Below, piece by piece: positions 1 through 8,256 of a stretch of 29,542 nucleotides of DNA. This DNA comes from a virus. Under the pieces are notes generated by a model that had not been told where the DNA came from, did no database searches, and saw only the letters and a program-made list of their open reading frames with translations. Both the position numbers and the translations under genes were made by a program. The stretch is from the IMG/VR virus record IMGVR_UViG_3300037585_000242, positions 1-29,542 of that record, one strand, 5' to 3'. Within the stretch, counting starts at the first letter, position 1. The number at the start of each line of letters is the position of its first letter.

Positions 1-1
1 A

Positions 2-73
2 GCTTTACAGAGTAACTCAACACTAAACGCAGACAACATGACGACAGGTACGCTTTCAGGCGGCACTTACTAA
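2..73 (+). CDS. C-terminal end of a small fibre-like virion protein (5' partial)
   Basis: The first 72 nt translate without a stop to a 23-residue tail ending MTTGTLSGGTY and then TAA. The small protein encoded at 8023-8256 ends in almost the same way (LATGTINGGTY), so this is probably the end of a related gene whose body lies left of the window. Proteins ending this way are common next to phage tail genes. Its stop is 12 nt before the start of the S74 tail fibre, consistent with one operon. Function is inferred only from this tail similarity and from position. Confidence 0.6.
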   Translation, partial: ALQSNSTLNADNMTTGTLSGGTY

Positions 74-85
74 AGGAATTAAACA

Positions 86-2065
86 ATGGCTACAACAATT
101 GTAACTAAATATGGGTCAGACGCACCAACAGCCTCCGACATAGTAAGAGGTGAGCTGGCAGTAGACACAGAAAACGGAAGGCTGTACACAGAGAACAGCA
201 GTGCGGATGTTGTTGAACTAGGTTCTAACCCAAGTGGTAACATAACTTTTGGAGACAACGGTAAAGCCATCTTCGGCGCAGGCAGTGATTTACAGATTTA
301 TCATAATGGTGGCGACAGTCTAATTGCTGACACAGGCACAGGTGATTTATACATACGCGGTTCTAACAACATCTTTCTTCAAAAAGGCGATGGGTCTGAA
401 ACATTTATTTCTACTGCTGATGATGGTGCCGTCACACTTCATTACGACAACGCAGCCAAACTAGCCACAACCTCCACAGGAATTTCGGTCACGGGAAACA
501 TAGCAAATGCTTCTGGTGATATGACACTAGACGTTGCTGGAGAAATCATTCTTGATGCTGACACTCAAGGTTCTGGTAATGGTGTTTTACTGAAAGACGA
601 TGGGACGCACTACGGGTCATTTTTTAGAAGTAGCAGTAATTTTCATATTAAGGCTGAAGCTTCAGACCAAGACATGATATTCATGGGTAATGACGGTGGC
701 TCAGAAATTACAGCCTTGACCTTAGATATGAGTGCGGCAGGTGCGGCTACGTTTAATGCGGGTGCTACAATTAAAACTACTTCAAATGAAGAAGATGCCC
801 TTTTAATTAAACAAAGCGATGGAACAGATGTTGGTTCATTACGCATCAATAATGGGTCTTTTCTTCTGAAAGGTAAAAGTGCATCTCAGCCTGTGCAAAT
901 ACAATCTCATGATGGTAACGAAGATATTGAAATCGACCCAGACGGTTTTATTAAGTTTGAAACAGCAGGTTCAGAACGCCTCCGCATAGACGCATCAGGC
1001 AAAGTGGGTATTGGCTTAACCAACCCGTCTGCTTTTATTCATGTAACAGGGTCGGAATCTAGTCAATACTCAGGCTCATTTAATAATACCTCAAGTCAAG
1101 GCTGGGGATTACTTGTGAAAGGCGGTGCTGATGGCGATGATTATTCTTTGCGAGTTCAAAACAAAGATGCTGCTGATTTACTTGTAGTAAAAAGCAATGG
1201 CAACGTGGGCATCGGTGTCGGTAACTCGAAAGAAGCGATGATTCAGTCTACAAACAGTGGGCGAGTTGCAAGTAACCCTGCATACAGTTTTAAGGGTGAT
1301 TTAGATACTGGAATGTTTAATCCGCAAACTGATAACACTGTTGCTTTTGCAACTGGCGGCACAGAGGCCGCTAGGTTCGACAGCAGCCAGAATTTCTTGG
1401 TGGGTCAGACTACCAACGCAGAAACAGGCACAGGTATTGGTTTCGTTCCAGACGGCACTAGCCACATGTATTCTGCAAGCACTGATGCTTTGATGCTTGG
1501 TCGTGGTGGCTCAGACGGCGACATTCTGAGCTTCAACAAGTCAGGCACAGCCGTAGGTAGTATTGGCGTACAAATAGGTAATCGTTTTGTAATTCACGGG
1601 TCAAGCGGCTCAACAGGAGCAGGATGGTACTTTGGTTCACAGGTTTTATTACCATTAAATCACACAGGAACATTAGCAGACAATGTTATTGATTTAGGTC
1701 AAAGTAGTTACCGCTTTGACGATATTTACGCCACCAACGGCACTATCCAGACCTCTGACCGCAACGAGAAGCAGGACATTGCAGAACTATCCGAAGCAGA
1801 GCAGAGGGTGGCTGTAGCTGCCAAAGGTTTATTACGCAAGTTCCGCTGGAAGTCTTCAGTAGCAGAAAAAGGTGACGAAGCTCGCACACACTTTGGAATC
1901 ATCGCGCAAGACCTACAGGCTGCTTTCGCTGCTGAGGGCTTAGACGCAGGTGACTACGCAATGTTTATCAGCACTACTTGGACTGACGAAGAAACTAACG
2001 AAGAAAGAACTAGGATGGGTGTTCGTTACAGTGAACTACTTGCCTTCATAATCTCAGCAATTTAA
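86..2065 (+). CDS. Tail fibre/spike with C-terminal S74 intramolecular chaperone
   Basis: A 659-residue protein with a long beta-rich body of the repeated phage-fibre type. It contains IYHNGGDS near the N-terminus, SERLRIDASGKVGIG and later GTEAARFDSSQNFLVG. The last ~105 residues are a Peptidase_S74 domain beginning TSDRNEKQDI. Ser557 and Lys562 have the Ser-x4-Lys spacing of the catalytic dyad of endosialidase-type chaperones, so the domain should help trimerise the fibre and then cut itself off at Ser557. It probably forms the receptor-binding fibre or spike. The start ATG follows a GGA-containing ribosome site. The next gene lies 15 nt downstream. The S74 call is strong; the receptor is unknown. 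Confidence 0.9.
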   Translation: MATTIVTKYGSDAPTASDIVRGELAVDTENGRLYTENSSADVVELGSNPSGNITFGDNGKAIFGAGSDLQIYHNGGDSLIADTGTGDLYIRGSNNIFLQKGDGSETFISTADDGAVTLHYDNAAKLATTSTGISVTGNIANASGDMTLDVAGEIILDADTQGSGNGVLLKDDGTHYGSFFRSSSNFHIKAEASDQDMIFMGNDGGSEITALTLDMSAAGAATFNAGATIKTTSNEEDALLIKQSDGTDVGSLRINNGSFLLKGKSASQPVQIQSHDGNEDIEIDPDGFIKFETAGSERLRIDASGKVGIGLTNPSAFIHVTGSESSQYSGSFNNTSSQGWGLLVKGGADGDDYSLRVQNKDAADLLVVKSNGNVGIGVGNSKEAMIQSTNSGRVASNPAYSFKGDLDTGMFNPQTDNTVAFATGGTEAARFDSSQNFLVGQTTNAETGTGIGFVPDGTSHMYSASTDALMLGRGGSDGDILSFNKSGTAVGSIGVQIGNRFVIHGSSGSTGAGWYFGSQVLLPLNHTGTLADNVIDLGQSSYRFDDIYATNGTIQTSDRNEKQDIAELSEAEQRVAVAAKGLLRKFRWKSSVAEKGDEARTHFGIIAQDLQAAFAAEGLDAGDYAMFISTTWTDEETNEERTRMGVRYSELLAFIISAI

Positions 2066-2080
2066 TTAGAGGAATAACAA

Positions 2081-2419
2081 ATGACAACATTTACTTGGGT
2101 AATCCCAACAACTGAATATGACTTGAAACCAGCAGACATGGATGGAGCGATTATCGTCGCACATTGGCGTTGTAATGCTGAACAAGTAGAAGGCACTGGC
2201 GATGATGCAGTGACTCACCGCAGTTCAAGCTACGGTACTTGCGGATTCACACCTGACCCCTCGTCTTCAGACTACACCAGTTTTGCAGACGTGACTGAAG
2301 CACAAGTGCTGGGTTGGTGCTACGAAAACGGCGTAGACAAAGATGCTGTTGAAGCAAATTTGCAAATTGCGATTGATAACTTGGTCAACCCAACGCAGGC
2401 AACAGGAGTCCCTTGGTAA
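2081..2419 (+). CDS. Small conserved phage protein (DUF7936-like), tail-fibre neighbour
   Basis: A 112-residue protein starting MTTFTWVIPTTEYDL and ending ATGVPW. The pattern (TFTW start, AHWR strand, SSYGT-GF segment, ATGVPW end) matches a small family commonly found beside phage tail-fibre and holin genes, which I recall as DUF7936. No enzyme motif is visible. Its function is unknown; a structural accessory of the tail is plausible. The start has a GAGGA ribosome site 8 nt upstream. The stop TAA overlaps the next ATG (TAATG), so it is coupled to the holin gene. Confidence 0.7.
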   Translation: MTTFTWVIPTTEYDLKPADMDGAIIVAHWRCNAEQVEGTGDDAVTHRSSSYGTCGFTPDPSSSDYTSFADVTEAQVLGWCYENGVDKDAVEANLQIAIDNLVNPTQATGVPW

Positions 2420-2586
2420 TGGAAGAACAAGCTAAAGTAGCAGTAGACGTAGCAGCAGTGACAACTACAGTGTCAACCCTCATGGGATGGCTACCTGCTG
2501 TGGCTGCTGCTTTAAGCATTGTATGGACTGTCATTAGGATAGCTGAGACTGACACTGTTAAAGGCTGGTTCAGTAACAGAGATTAA
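2419..2586 (+). CDS. Class II-type holin, T7 gp17.5-like
   Basis: A 55-residue protein starting MEEQAKVAVDVAAVTTTV. A single hydrophobic segment, GWLPAVAAALSIVWTVIRI (about residues 23-41), is followed by a polar tail ending FSNRD. Both the pattern and the position directly after the tail-fibre genes resemble the small holins of T7-like phages. Such a holin would form inner-membrane lesions at the end of infection. The start overlaps the previous stop by one base (TAATG). The stop is 2 nt before the next small membrane protein. The holin call is by sequence pattern and position. Confidence 0.75.
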   Translation: MEEQAKVAVDVAAVTTTVSTLMGWLPAVAAALSIVWTVIRIAETDTVKGWFSNRD

Positions 2587-2588
2587 CA

Positions 2589-2741
2589 ATGGAATACGTT
2601 GACTTAATTGGTTCCATCTGGCCTATCTTTGTAGGCTTTGTTGTCCTTGTGTTAACACTAGGTAAACTCATGTCCCGTATGGACGTGGTGGAAGAGAAAG
2701 TTAAAACCTTGTTTGACTTGTGGAATAAAAAGAATGATTGA
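2589..2741 (+). CDS. 50-residue single-pass membrane protein in the lysis cassette
   Basis: This reads MEYVDLIGSIWPIFVGF, then more hydrophobic residues to about residue 29, then a charged tail DVVEEKVKTLFDLWNKKND. There is one predicted membrane span with a short N-terminus and a basic/acidic cytoplasm-like tail. It starts 2 nt after the holin stop and ends 8 nt inside the next gene, so it belongs to the lysis cassette. It could be an antiholin, a second holin or a spanin component, and the sequence does not decide between these. I do not recognise a named family. Confidence 0.65.
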   Translation: MEYVDLIGSIWPIFVGFVVLVLTLGKLMSRMDVVEEKVKTLFDLWNKKND

Positions 2742-3126
2742 TAAGCTCATAGGACCTGTCACAAGCTTGCTGGACAAGTTTATACCTGATGCTGATACTA
2801 AGGTCAAGCTAGCGCATGAAGTCGCTACAATGGCTCAGAATCATGCTCAGGAGCTTGCTAAAGGTCAGCTTGAGGTCAACAGAGTAGAAGCAGCACACAA
2901 GTCTCTATTTGTGGCAGGATGGAGACCCTTCATTGGTTGGACCTGTGGCTTAGGTATGTTTGGTAACTTTATCACCATCCCGTTTAGCAACTTTGTTCTG
3001 GCTTTGTTTGAGTACGACATCGTAATACCTCTAGTGCCTTTAGAAACCATGATGCCTGTGCTAATGGGTATGCTTGGGTTAGGCGCTATGAGGACCTACG
3101 AGAAGAAAGCGGGGGTGTCTAAGTAA
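2734..3126 (+). CDS. GTA_holin_3TM-type holin
   Basis: A 130-residue protein using the ATG at 2734 (MIDKLIGPVTSLLDKF). The longer reading frame upstream has no good start. An N-terminal amphipathic region is followed by KSLFVAGWRPFIGW, several hydrophobic segments and the conserved end MLGLGAMRTYEKK. This is the pattern of the holin family first described for gene transfer agents (GTA_holin_3TM). It would act in the inner membrane during lysis or particle release. It overlaps the preceding membrane protein by 8 nt. Its TAA overlaps the next ATG (TAATG), which suggests translational coupling into the structural genes. Confidence 0.82.
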   Translation: MIDKLIGPVTSLLDKFIPDADTKVKLAHEVATMAQNHAQELAKGQLEVNRVEAAHKSLFVAGWRPFIGWTCGLGMFGNFITIPFSNFVLALFEYDIVIPLVPLETMMPVLMGMLGLGAMRTYEKKAGVSK

Positions 3127-5846
3127 TGTCACAAATATCGTTCCAAGAGTATAGACCCTCTAGTAGTCCTGACGGTAGAGTATCCTCATGGTTTGATGAT
3201 ATCAGGGTTGTAACTCCTGAAGACATCTTTAAGATTCTACAGCATTACTACGGAAACGACCCTACTGGGCAAGGACGTTATGATGATGAATACTATGATA
3301 TGTTGCCTCAAGAGATGCAGTGGCTTATTGAGGACAAGGAAACATTTCGAGAGCTTGCCAAGCGTTACTTAAAAGGTGATGCAACTTATGAGGAGCTAAA
3401 AGAGTTTGAGCTATCAGATTACGGGTCTGCTGGTACTCTGTTTGTAGAGTTCTACAATGAGATAATGGAGCTTTCAAAGTCTCTTGAAGAGCCTGAAGAA
3501 GTAGCTGAAGAAGTAGCTGAGGAAGAAGCTGAGGAAGAAGCTGAGGAAGAAGCTGAAGAAGAAGCTGAGGAAGAAGCTGAGGAAGAAGCTGAGGAAGAAG
3601 CTGAGGAAGAAGCTGAAGAAGAAGCTGAAGAAGTAGACGAAGAAGATGTTGTAGATATACTGGAAGACCAACCAGACGTTGCTGATGAGTTAGAAGCTGA
3701 CGCTGCTGAAGAAGAAGCTGAAGAAGAAACTCCTGCAGTTGACCCTGTAGTACCACCTGCAGTTGACCCTGTAGTACCACCTGCAGTTGACCCTGTAGTT
3801 AATCCTACTACGATGGACATCATTAACATGTCTGTCGGACTAATGGACATCGACTTAGCTTATGATTTAGACGGAGACGGTGAGATAACGTCCAATGATG
3901 CTTTACTTTTTGAGCAAGACCCTGAAGGTATGGAGGCTCAGGTAGAGTCAAACAGGGAAGCTATTGATGCTGCAGAATTACAAAATGGCAATGGAGATTT
4001 GCTAGACGGAGACGACTTTGAAGACTTTGAAGACTTTGGAGACGACGACACTGGTGGTTCAATTTTCCTAGACGTGCTTCAAGAAGTAGACTTTTCATTA
4101 GGTAAAGACATAGAGTTGCCAGACGGCACTGTCATAAACAACCAAACTCACAAACAGATAGGAACTCCGGGTTGGGCTGGAGGTATTAACGTAGCTCCTA
4201 TAGAAGTAGTTGAACCGCCTGATTCAGGCTCTGGTGGAAACCAAGAAGGAGGCTCTGGTGGAAACCAAGAAGGAGGCTCTGGTGGAAACCAAGAAGGAGG
4301 CTCTGGTGGAAACCAAGAAGGAGGCTCTGGTGGAAACCAAGAAGGAGGCTCTGGTGGAAACCAAGAAGGAGGCTCTGGTGGAAACCAAGAAGGAGGCTCT
4401 GGTGGAAACCAAGAAGGAGGCTCTGGTGGAAACCAAGAAGGAGGCTCTGGTGGAAACCAAGAAGCAGGCCTAGGCACCGAAATTGGTGATACTATAACGG
4501 ACAGTAGAGGTATTATTTGGACAAACACAGGGAACAATCCTTTTACCCCTGCAAACTTTATCATTTGGAGGGCTGGGAACCCAGACCAAGCTTTAATTGA
4601 TGAATATGAGCAACAAACTGGTCTAACATACAAAGATGGTGATACAATCAGCATTAGGGTAGGTCCCGGTCAAGACCCTGTTACTATAATAGAATCTGGT
4701 AATACAACACCTCCAGAAGTAACACCTCCGGTAGTAACACCTCCGGTAGTAACACCTCCTAATATTTCAGATTTGCTTGAAGGTGACCTTAGTTGGTTAA
4801 ATGACGTAATTAACTTCCCACCTAATAACACTACAGTACCTCCAGAGAACACTACAGTACCTCCAGATGACACTGTAGTACCTCCAGTAGTTACTACTCC
4901 AGTAGAACTCCCAGATGACTTTAGTTTAGATACTGGAGAAGTCTTTGATTTTCCAGATGACACTGTAGTACCTCCAGTAGTTACTACTCCAGTAGTTACT
5001 ACTCCAGATGACTTTAGTTTAGATACTGGAGAAGTCTTTGATTTTCCAGATGACACTGTAGTACCTCCAGTAGTAGCACCACCGACTACTACAGCACCTC
5101 CGGTAGTAGCACCTCCGGTAGTAGCACCTCCGACTGGTCTTTTTACAATCCCCGGAGAACCTTCAGAGGCTGAAATTTTAGAACTTTTAGAAAACCCTGT
5201 AGTCACTACGCCACCTCCAGTAGTCACTGCGCCACCTCCAGTAGTCACTACGCCACCTCCTACAGACTCCGGGGTTGTTTTCAACAATGGAGAACCTGTT
5301 GAGACTCCAGTAGTTACTACAGCACCTCCGACTACTACAGCACCTCCTACAAACGAAGGTAAAGAAGAAGGTACAGGAGAAGGTACTGGAGAAGGTACAG
5401 GAGAAGGTACTGGAGAAGGTACAGGAGAAGGTACAGGAGAAGGTACTGGAGAAGGTACAGGAGAAGGTACTGGAGAAGGTACTGGAGAAGGTACAGGAGA
5501 AGGTACAGGAGAAGGTACTGGAGAAGGTACAGGAGAAGGTACTGGAGAAGGTACTGGAGAAGGTACTGGAGAAGGTACTGGAGAAGGTACCGGAGATGGT
5601 GATGGTGATGGTGAAGGTACCGGAGATGGTGATGGTGAAGGAGATGGTGATGGAGATGGTGAAGGCACAGGAATGATGGCTCCTTCTGGCGGTGGTGGCT
5701 TTGGCGGCTTGAGACCAAGTCAAGGATACATGGGTGGTATTAACTACCAGTTGCCGCAGTTTGTAGGAGTACAGTACCAACCTAAAAATTATAATGTTGA
5801 GTTGGACCGTATTATCAACGAAAGTTTGTTTAAAGGAATGATTTAA
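3126..5846 (+). CDS. Giant tandem-repeat virion-associated protein
   Basis: A 906-residue, strongly acidic and mostly low-complexity protein. Residues 1-120 look folded. Next come 11 Ala-Glu-rich tetrapeptide repeats (127-170) and three PAVDPVVP units (203-226). A Ca2+-type EF-hand-like loop follows (D247, D249, D251, G252, I254, D258). Then come an Asp/Phe-rich acidic patch, ten GSGGNQEG octapeptides (368-447), a Pro/Val/Thr-rich tract with a 31-residue duplication (about 520-745) and 18 GTGE tetrapeptides (749-820). A Gly/Asp stretch precedes a folded-looking C-terminus, which starts [11 protein letters not shown] and ends [10 protein letters not shown]. It sits between the lysis genes and the tail adaptor with TAATG overlaps on both sides. 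A virion protein with a flexible spacer is likely; the function is unknown. The C-terminal anchor resembles proteins I recall from related marine phages. Confidence 0.8.
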   Translation: MSQISFQEYRPSSSPDGRVSSWFDDIRVVTPEDIFKILQHYYGNDPTGQGRYDDEYYDMLPQEMQWLIEDKETFRELAKRYLKGDATYEELKEFELSDYGSAGTLFVEFYNEIMELSKSLEEPEEVAEEVAEEEAEEEAEEEAEEEAEEEAEEEAEEEAEEEAEEEAEEVDEEDVVDILEDQPDVADELEADAAEEEAEEETPAVDPVVPPAVDPVVPPAVDPVVNPTTMDIINMSVGLMDIDLAYDLDGDGEITSNDALLFEQDPEGMEAQVESNREAIDAAELQNGNGDLLDGDDFEDFEDFGDDDTGGSIFLDVLQEVDFSLGKDIELPDGTVINNQTHKQIGTPGWAGGINVAPIEVVEPPDSGSGGNQEGGSGGNQEGGSGGNQEGGSGGNQEGGSGGNQEGGSGGNQEGGSGGNQEGGSGGNQEGGSGGNQEGGSGGNQEAGLGTEIGDTITDSRGIIWTNTGNNPFTPANFIIWRAGNPDQALIDEYEQQTGLTYKDGDTISIRVGPGQDPVTIIESGNTTPPEVTPPVVTPPVVTPPNISDLLEGDLSWLNDVINFPPNNTTVPPENTTVPPDDTVVPPVVTTPVELPDDFSLDTGEVFDFPDDTVVPPVVTTPVVTTPDDFSLDTGEVFDFPDDTVVPPVVAPPTTTAPPVVAPPVVAPPTGLFTIPGEPSEAEILELLENPVVTTPPPVVTAPPPVVTTPPPTDSGVVFNNGEPVETPVVTTAPPTTTAPPTNEGKEEGTGEGTGEGTGEGTGEGTGEGTGEGTGEGTGEGTGEGTGEGTGEGTGEGTGEGTGEGTGEGTGEGTGEGTGEGTGDGDGDGEGTGDGDGEGDGDGDGEGTGMMAPSGGGGFGGLRPSQGYMGGINYQLPQFVGVQYQPKNYNVELDRIINESLFKGMI
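3504..3635 (+). repeat. 12-bp tandem repeat encoding AEEE/AEEV, 11 units
   Basis: Eleven in-frame units of the form GCT-GA(A/G)-GAA-GAA encode Ala-Glu-Glu-Glu, with GTA (Val) in the fourth codon of the first and last unit. The second-codon pattern is GAA, then GAG x3, GAA, GAG x4, GAA, GAA, so blocks of units look duplicated. Confidence 0.95.
3732..3803 (+). repeat. 24-bp tandem repeat encoding PAVDPVVP, 3 units
   Basis: Three nearly identical in-frame 24-bp units encode PAVDPVV followed by P or N. They lie within the repeat protein, between the Glu-rich tract and the EF-hand-like loop. Confidence 0.9.
4227..4466 (+). repeat. 24-bp tandem repeat encoding GSGGNQEG, 10 units
   Basis: Ten units of 24 bp, essentially identical at the nucleotide level. 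The last unit ends GAAGCA instead of GAAGGA, so its final residue is Ala. This near-perfect identity points to recent expansion by slippage or unequal recombination. Confidence 0.97.
4911..5074 (+). repeat. 93-bp direct repeat (31 residues) in the Pro/Val-rich tract
   Basis: Copies begin at 4911 and 5004. The first 71 bp are identical (4911-4981 and 5004-5074), starting CCAGATGACTTTAG. They encode [16 protein letters not shown] followed by TVVPPVV. A shorter related piece lies just upstream from 4864. Confidence 0.9.
5370..5585 (+). repeat. 12-bp tandem repeat encoding GTGE, 18 units
   Basis: Eighteen in-frame units GGT-ACN-GGA-GAA encode Gly-Thr-Gly-Glu. The Thr codon varies only between ACA and ACT. 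A nineteenth unit with ACC (GTGD) opens a Gly/Asp-rich stretch to about 5672. Confidence 0.97.
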
Positions 5847-6493
5847 TGACTTACAAAGACTTAGTCAATAACGTGCTTAGGAGACTCAGGGAGATAGAAG
5901 TAACCTCTGTGCAAACTAATTCCTACAGCAAACTCATAGGTGACCTTGTGAATGACGCAAAGGACCTTGTGGAGAACTCATGGGACTGGTCTGCACTTAG
6001 GACTACCCTTACGATTACTACTACGGCTGACGTATTCAACTACTCTTTAACTGGTAGCCAGAACAACATCAAGGAACTAAACGTGTTGAACGACACGTCT
6101 AACTCTGTGATGCAGTACCAGACCAACAACTGGTTTGACTCACAGTTCCTTTTGTCAGCACCAGAGACAGGGTCACCCCAGTACTACACGTACAACGGTG
6201 TTGACTCAGACGGTGACACATTGATTGATGTCTACCCAAAGCCTGACGGAGTTTACTCCTTACGCTTTAACTGTGCGTTACGTAACCCTGACTTGAGTGC
6301 TGACACAGACACACTTAAGATACCAGCGATGCCAGTGGTACACCTTGCGGTAGCTCTTGCTTCCCGTGAACGTGGTGAGACTGGTGGTACTGCTACTCAG
6401 GAATACTTTGCTATGGCTAACAAGTACCTGTCAGATGCTATTGCACAGGACGCTGGTAGACACCCAGAAGAAACTATCTTCTATACGCCTTAA
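5846..6493 (+). CDS. Head-to-tail adaptor / tail tubular protein A-like
   Basis: A 215-residue protein starting [16 protein letters not shown]. It has an early helical region with LVNDAKDLVENSWDWSAL, then beta-rich segments including LIDVYPKPDGVYSLRF, and a helical end with AVALASRERGETGGT. This is the layout of T7 gp11/P22 gp4-type adaptors, which sit under the portal and connect head to tail. The call is supported by its place directly before the tail-hub protein. Its ATG overlaps the stop of the repeat protein (TAATG). No enzymatic motif is seen. Confidence 0.75.
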   Translation: MTYKDLVNNVLRRLREIEVTSVQTNSYSKLIGDLVNDAKDLVENSWDWSALRTTLTITTTADVFNYSLTGSQNNIKELNVLNDTSNSVMQYQTNNWFDSQFLLSAPETGSPQYYTYNGVDSDGDTLIDVYPKPDGVYSLRFNCALRNPDLSADTDTLKIPAMPVVHLAVALASRERGETGGTATQEYFAMANKYLSDAIAQDAGRHPEETIFYTP

Positions 6494-6502
6494 GGTAATT
6501 AT

Positions 6503-8026
6503 ATGGCACAAGAACTCAAAAGTATTAATCTTGTAGCTCCGGGCTTCAAGGGTATTAACACTGAGGACTCACCACTGTCTCAGGACCCTTCCTTTGCTGA
6601 AACTGCTGACAACGCAGTAATTGACAAAAGAGGTCGTATAGCAGCACGTAAGGGCCACAGCGTTACGACGACTAATAAGACGCAGCTAGGTAGTGACTTC
6701 CTGAGTGCTATAAAAGAGTTCAGAGACGACGCAGGTAACACTAAGGTCTTCTCTGTAGGTAACAACAAGATACTCAGTGGTACAACCACGTTGGCAGATG
6801 AGACTCCCGGCAGCTACACAATCAGTGCTGACGACTGGAAGATGGTCAACTTTAATGACAGCATCTACTTCTTTCAACGAGCACATGAACCTCTTGTGTA
6901 TGACAACTCAGGTGCTGCTGTTATTAAACTTAGTACAGTCTCAGGAGCATCAGGTCTTGTTTCAGCGATGTACGGCAATGAAGTCTTAGCAGCCTACGGT
7001 AGACTCTGGACTGCTGACTTCGCTACAGACAAATCAACTATTTATTGGTCTGACCTTTTGACAGGACATAAGTGGTCCGGTGGTTCCTCTGGCTCCATTG
7101 ACATAGCTAAAGTATGGCCTGACGGTTATGACGAAATTGTTGCACTAGCTGCACATAACAATCTTCTGATTATCTTTGGTAAGCGTAGTATCGTAGTTTA
7201 CTCAGGTGCTGATGACCCTGCTAATATGACTTTGTCCGACACTGTTTCCGGCATTGGCTGCGTAGGTAGAGACACGGTACAGTACACTGGTTCAGACGTA
7301 ATCTTTCTTTCCCAGACTGGCTTAAAAAGCTTCGGAAGAACGATACAAGAAAAATCTATGCCAATAAGTAGTTTGTCCGGTACAATTACCACGGACATCG
7401 TACAGCTAATTAATGAAGCAAATGAAGTTTACAAGTCTGTGTATTACCCAGAAGCAAACTTCTACTTACTCACTTTTACAAACCAAAACATGACTTATTG
7501 TTTTGACATTAGAGGCACTCTGGAAAACGGGTCATACAGAGTTACACGCTGGCCTGGAACTAGTTTTACTTGCTATGAACGCAAGGACAATGGAGACTTG
7601 CTCGTAGGTAGCGCACAGGGCATAGGGCAGTACACAGGCTTTCAGGACAACGGTAGTTCCTACAGCTTCAAGTACTTCAGCCCTGAGTTATCCTTTGGTG
7701 ACCCCTCTAAACTCAAGTTCCTCAAGAAGATTAGACCGACGGTAGTAGGTGGTAGTGGTCTTGATGTACTACTAAAGTGGGACTACGACTTTGGTTCTTC
7801 CTACAACACAAGCGTCATTACGCTGAGGGACCAAGCAAAAGCAGAGTTTGGTTTAGACGAATACACCGTGGGTCAGTATTCAGACGGTATCCTGACATCT
7901 AAAGACGCTGTAAACACTAACGGCAGTGGAGGAACATTGAGCATTGGTATGGAAACAAGTATCAACGGCAACGAACTGTCAATCCAAGAAATCAATGTAC
8001 TTGCACTAGTAGGTAAAACAATATGA
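6503..8026 (+). CDS. Tail hub / DNA-stabilisation protein (P22 gp10- or T7 gp12-like)
   Basis: A 507-residue protein starting MAQELKSINLVAPGFKGINT. The opening APGFKGINTEDSP followed by DNAVIDKRGRIAARKG is typical of podophage beta-propeller tail hubs, which close the portal channel and hold packaged DNA. Repeated beta blades follow, for example AYGRLWTADF and YWSDLLTGHKWSGG. It follows the adaptor by 9 nt with an AAGGT ribosome site. The stop TGA overlaps the next start (ATGA). The fold class is likely; the exact equivalence to gp10 or gp12 is not resolved. Confidence 0.78.
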   Translation: MAQELKSINLVAPGFKGINTEDSPLSQDPSFAETADNAVIDKRGRIAARKGHSVTTTNKTQLGSDFLSAIKEFRDDAGNTKVFSVGNNKILSGTTTLADETPGSYTISADDWKMVNFNDSIYFFQRAHEPLVYDNSGAAVIKLSTVSGASGLVSAMYGNEVLAAYGRLWTADFATDKSTIYWSDLLTGHKWSGGSSGSIDIAKVWPDGYDEIVALAAHNNLLIIFGKRSIVVYSGADDPANMTLSDTVSGIGCVGRDTVQYTGSDVIFLSQTGLKSFGRTIQEKSMPISSLSGTITTDIVQLINEANEVYKSVYYPEANFYLLTFTNQNMTYCFDIRGTLENGSYRVTRWPGTSFTCYERKDNGDLLVGSAQGIGQYTGFQDNGSSYSFKYFSPELSFGDPSKLKFLKKIRPTVVGGSGLDVLLKWDYDFGSSYNTSVITLRDQAKAEFGLDEYTVGQYSDGILTSKDAVNTNGSGGTLSIGMETSINGNELSIQEINVLALVGKTI

Positions 8027-8256
8027 GTAATTATACTAAAGTAACGGACTTTGCTGCAAAGGATACTTTGTCTGCAGGTGACCCTAACAAGGTTGTCAAA
8101 GGCACTGAGTTTGAAACTGAGTTTGACAACATTGCAACTGCAGTAGCAACAAAAGCAGACACTGCTGGACCTACGTTCACAGGCACTGTAACAATACCTG
8201 CGCTGACCTTTACAGGTACTCTAGCTACAGGGACTATTAACGGAGGAACGTACTAA
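8023..8256 (+). CDS. Small fibre-like virion protein
   Basis: A 77-residue protein starting MSNYTKVTDFAAKDTLSAGD. Its N-terminal half (KVVKGTEFETEFDNIATAVA) resembles the opening of many phage tail-fibre proteins. The end is Thr/Gly-rich and finishes TINGGTY. It looks like a fibre N-terminal segment standing alone as its own gene. The gene cut by the left edge of the window has the same type of ending, so the two may be paralogues. It overlaps the tail-hub gene by ATGA and the next gene by TAATG. A minor tail component is the best guess. Confidence 0.7.
   Translation: MSNYTKVTDFAAKDTLSAGDPNKVVKGTEFETEFDNIATAVATKADTAGPTFTGTVTIPALTFTGTLATGTINGGTY

Noticed and set aside
4210-4473. Plus-strand frame giving repeated ALVETKKE units
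   Set aside because: It is a shifted reading of the perfect 24-bp GSGGNQEG repeat inside the real gene.
4670-5668. Long minus-strand open frame rich in Ser-Pro-Val repeats
   Set aside because: It is the complement of the 12-bp and Pro/Val repeats of the plus-strand gene. Such repeats keep several frames open; there is no independent start context.
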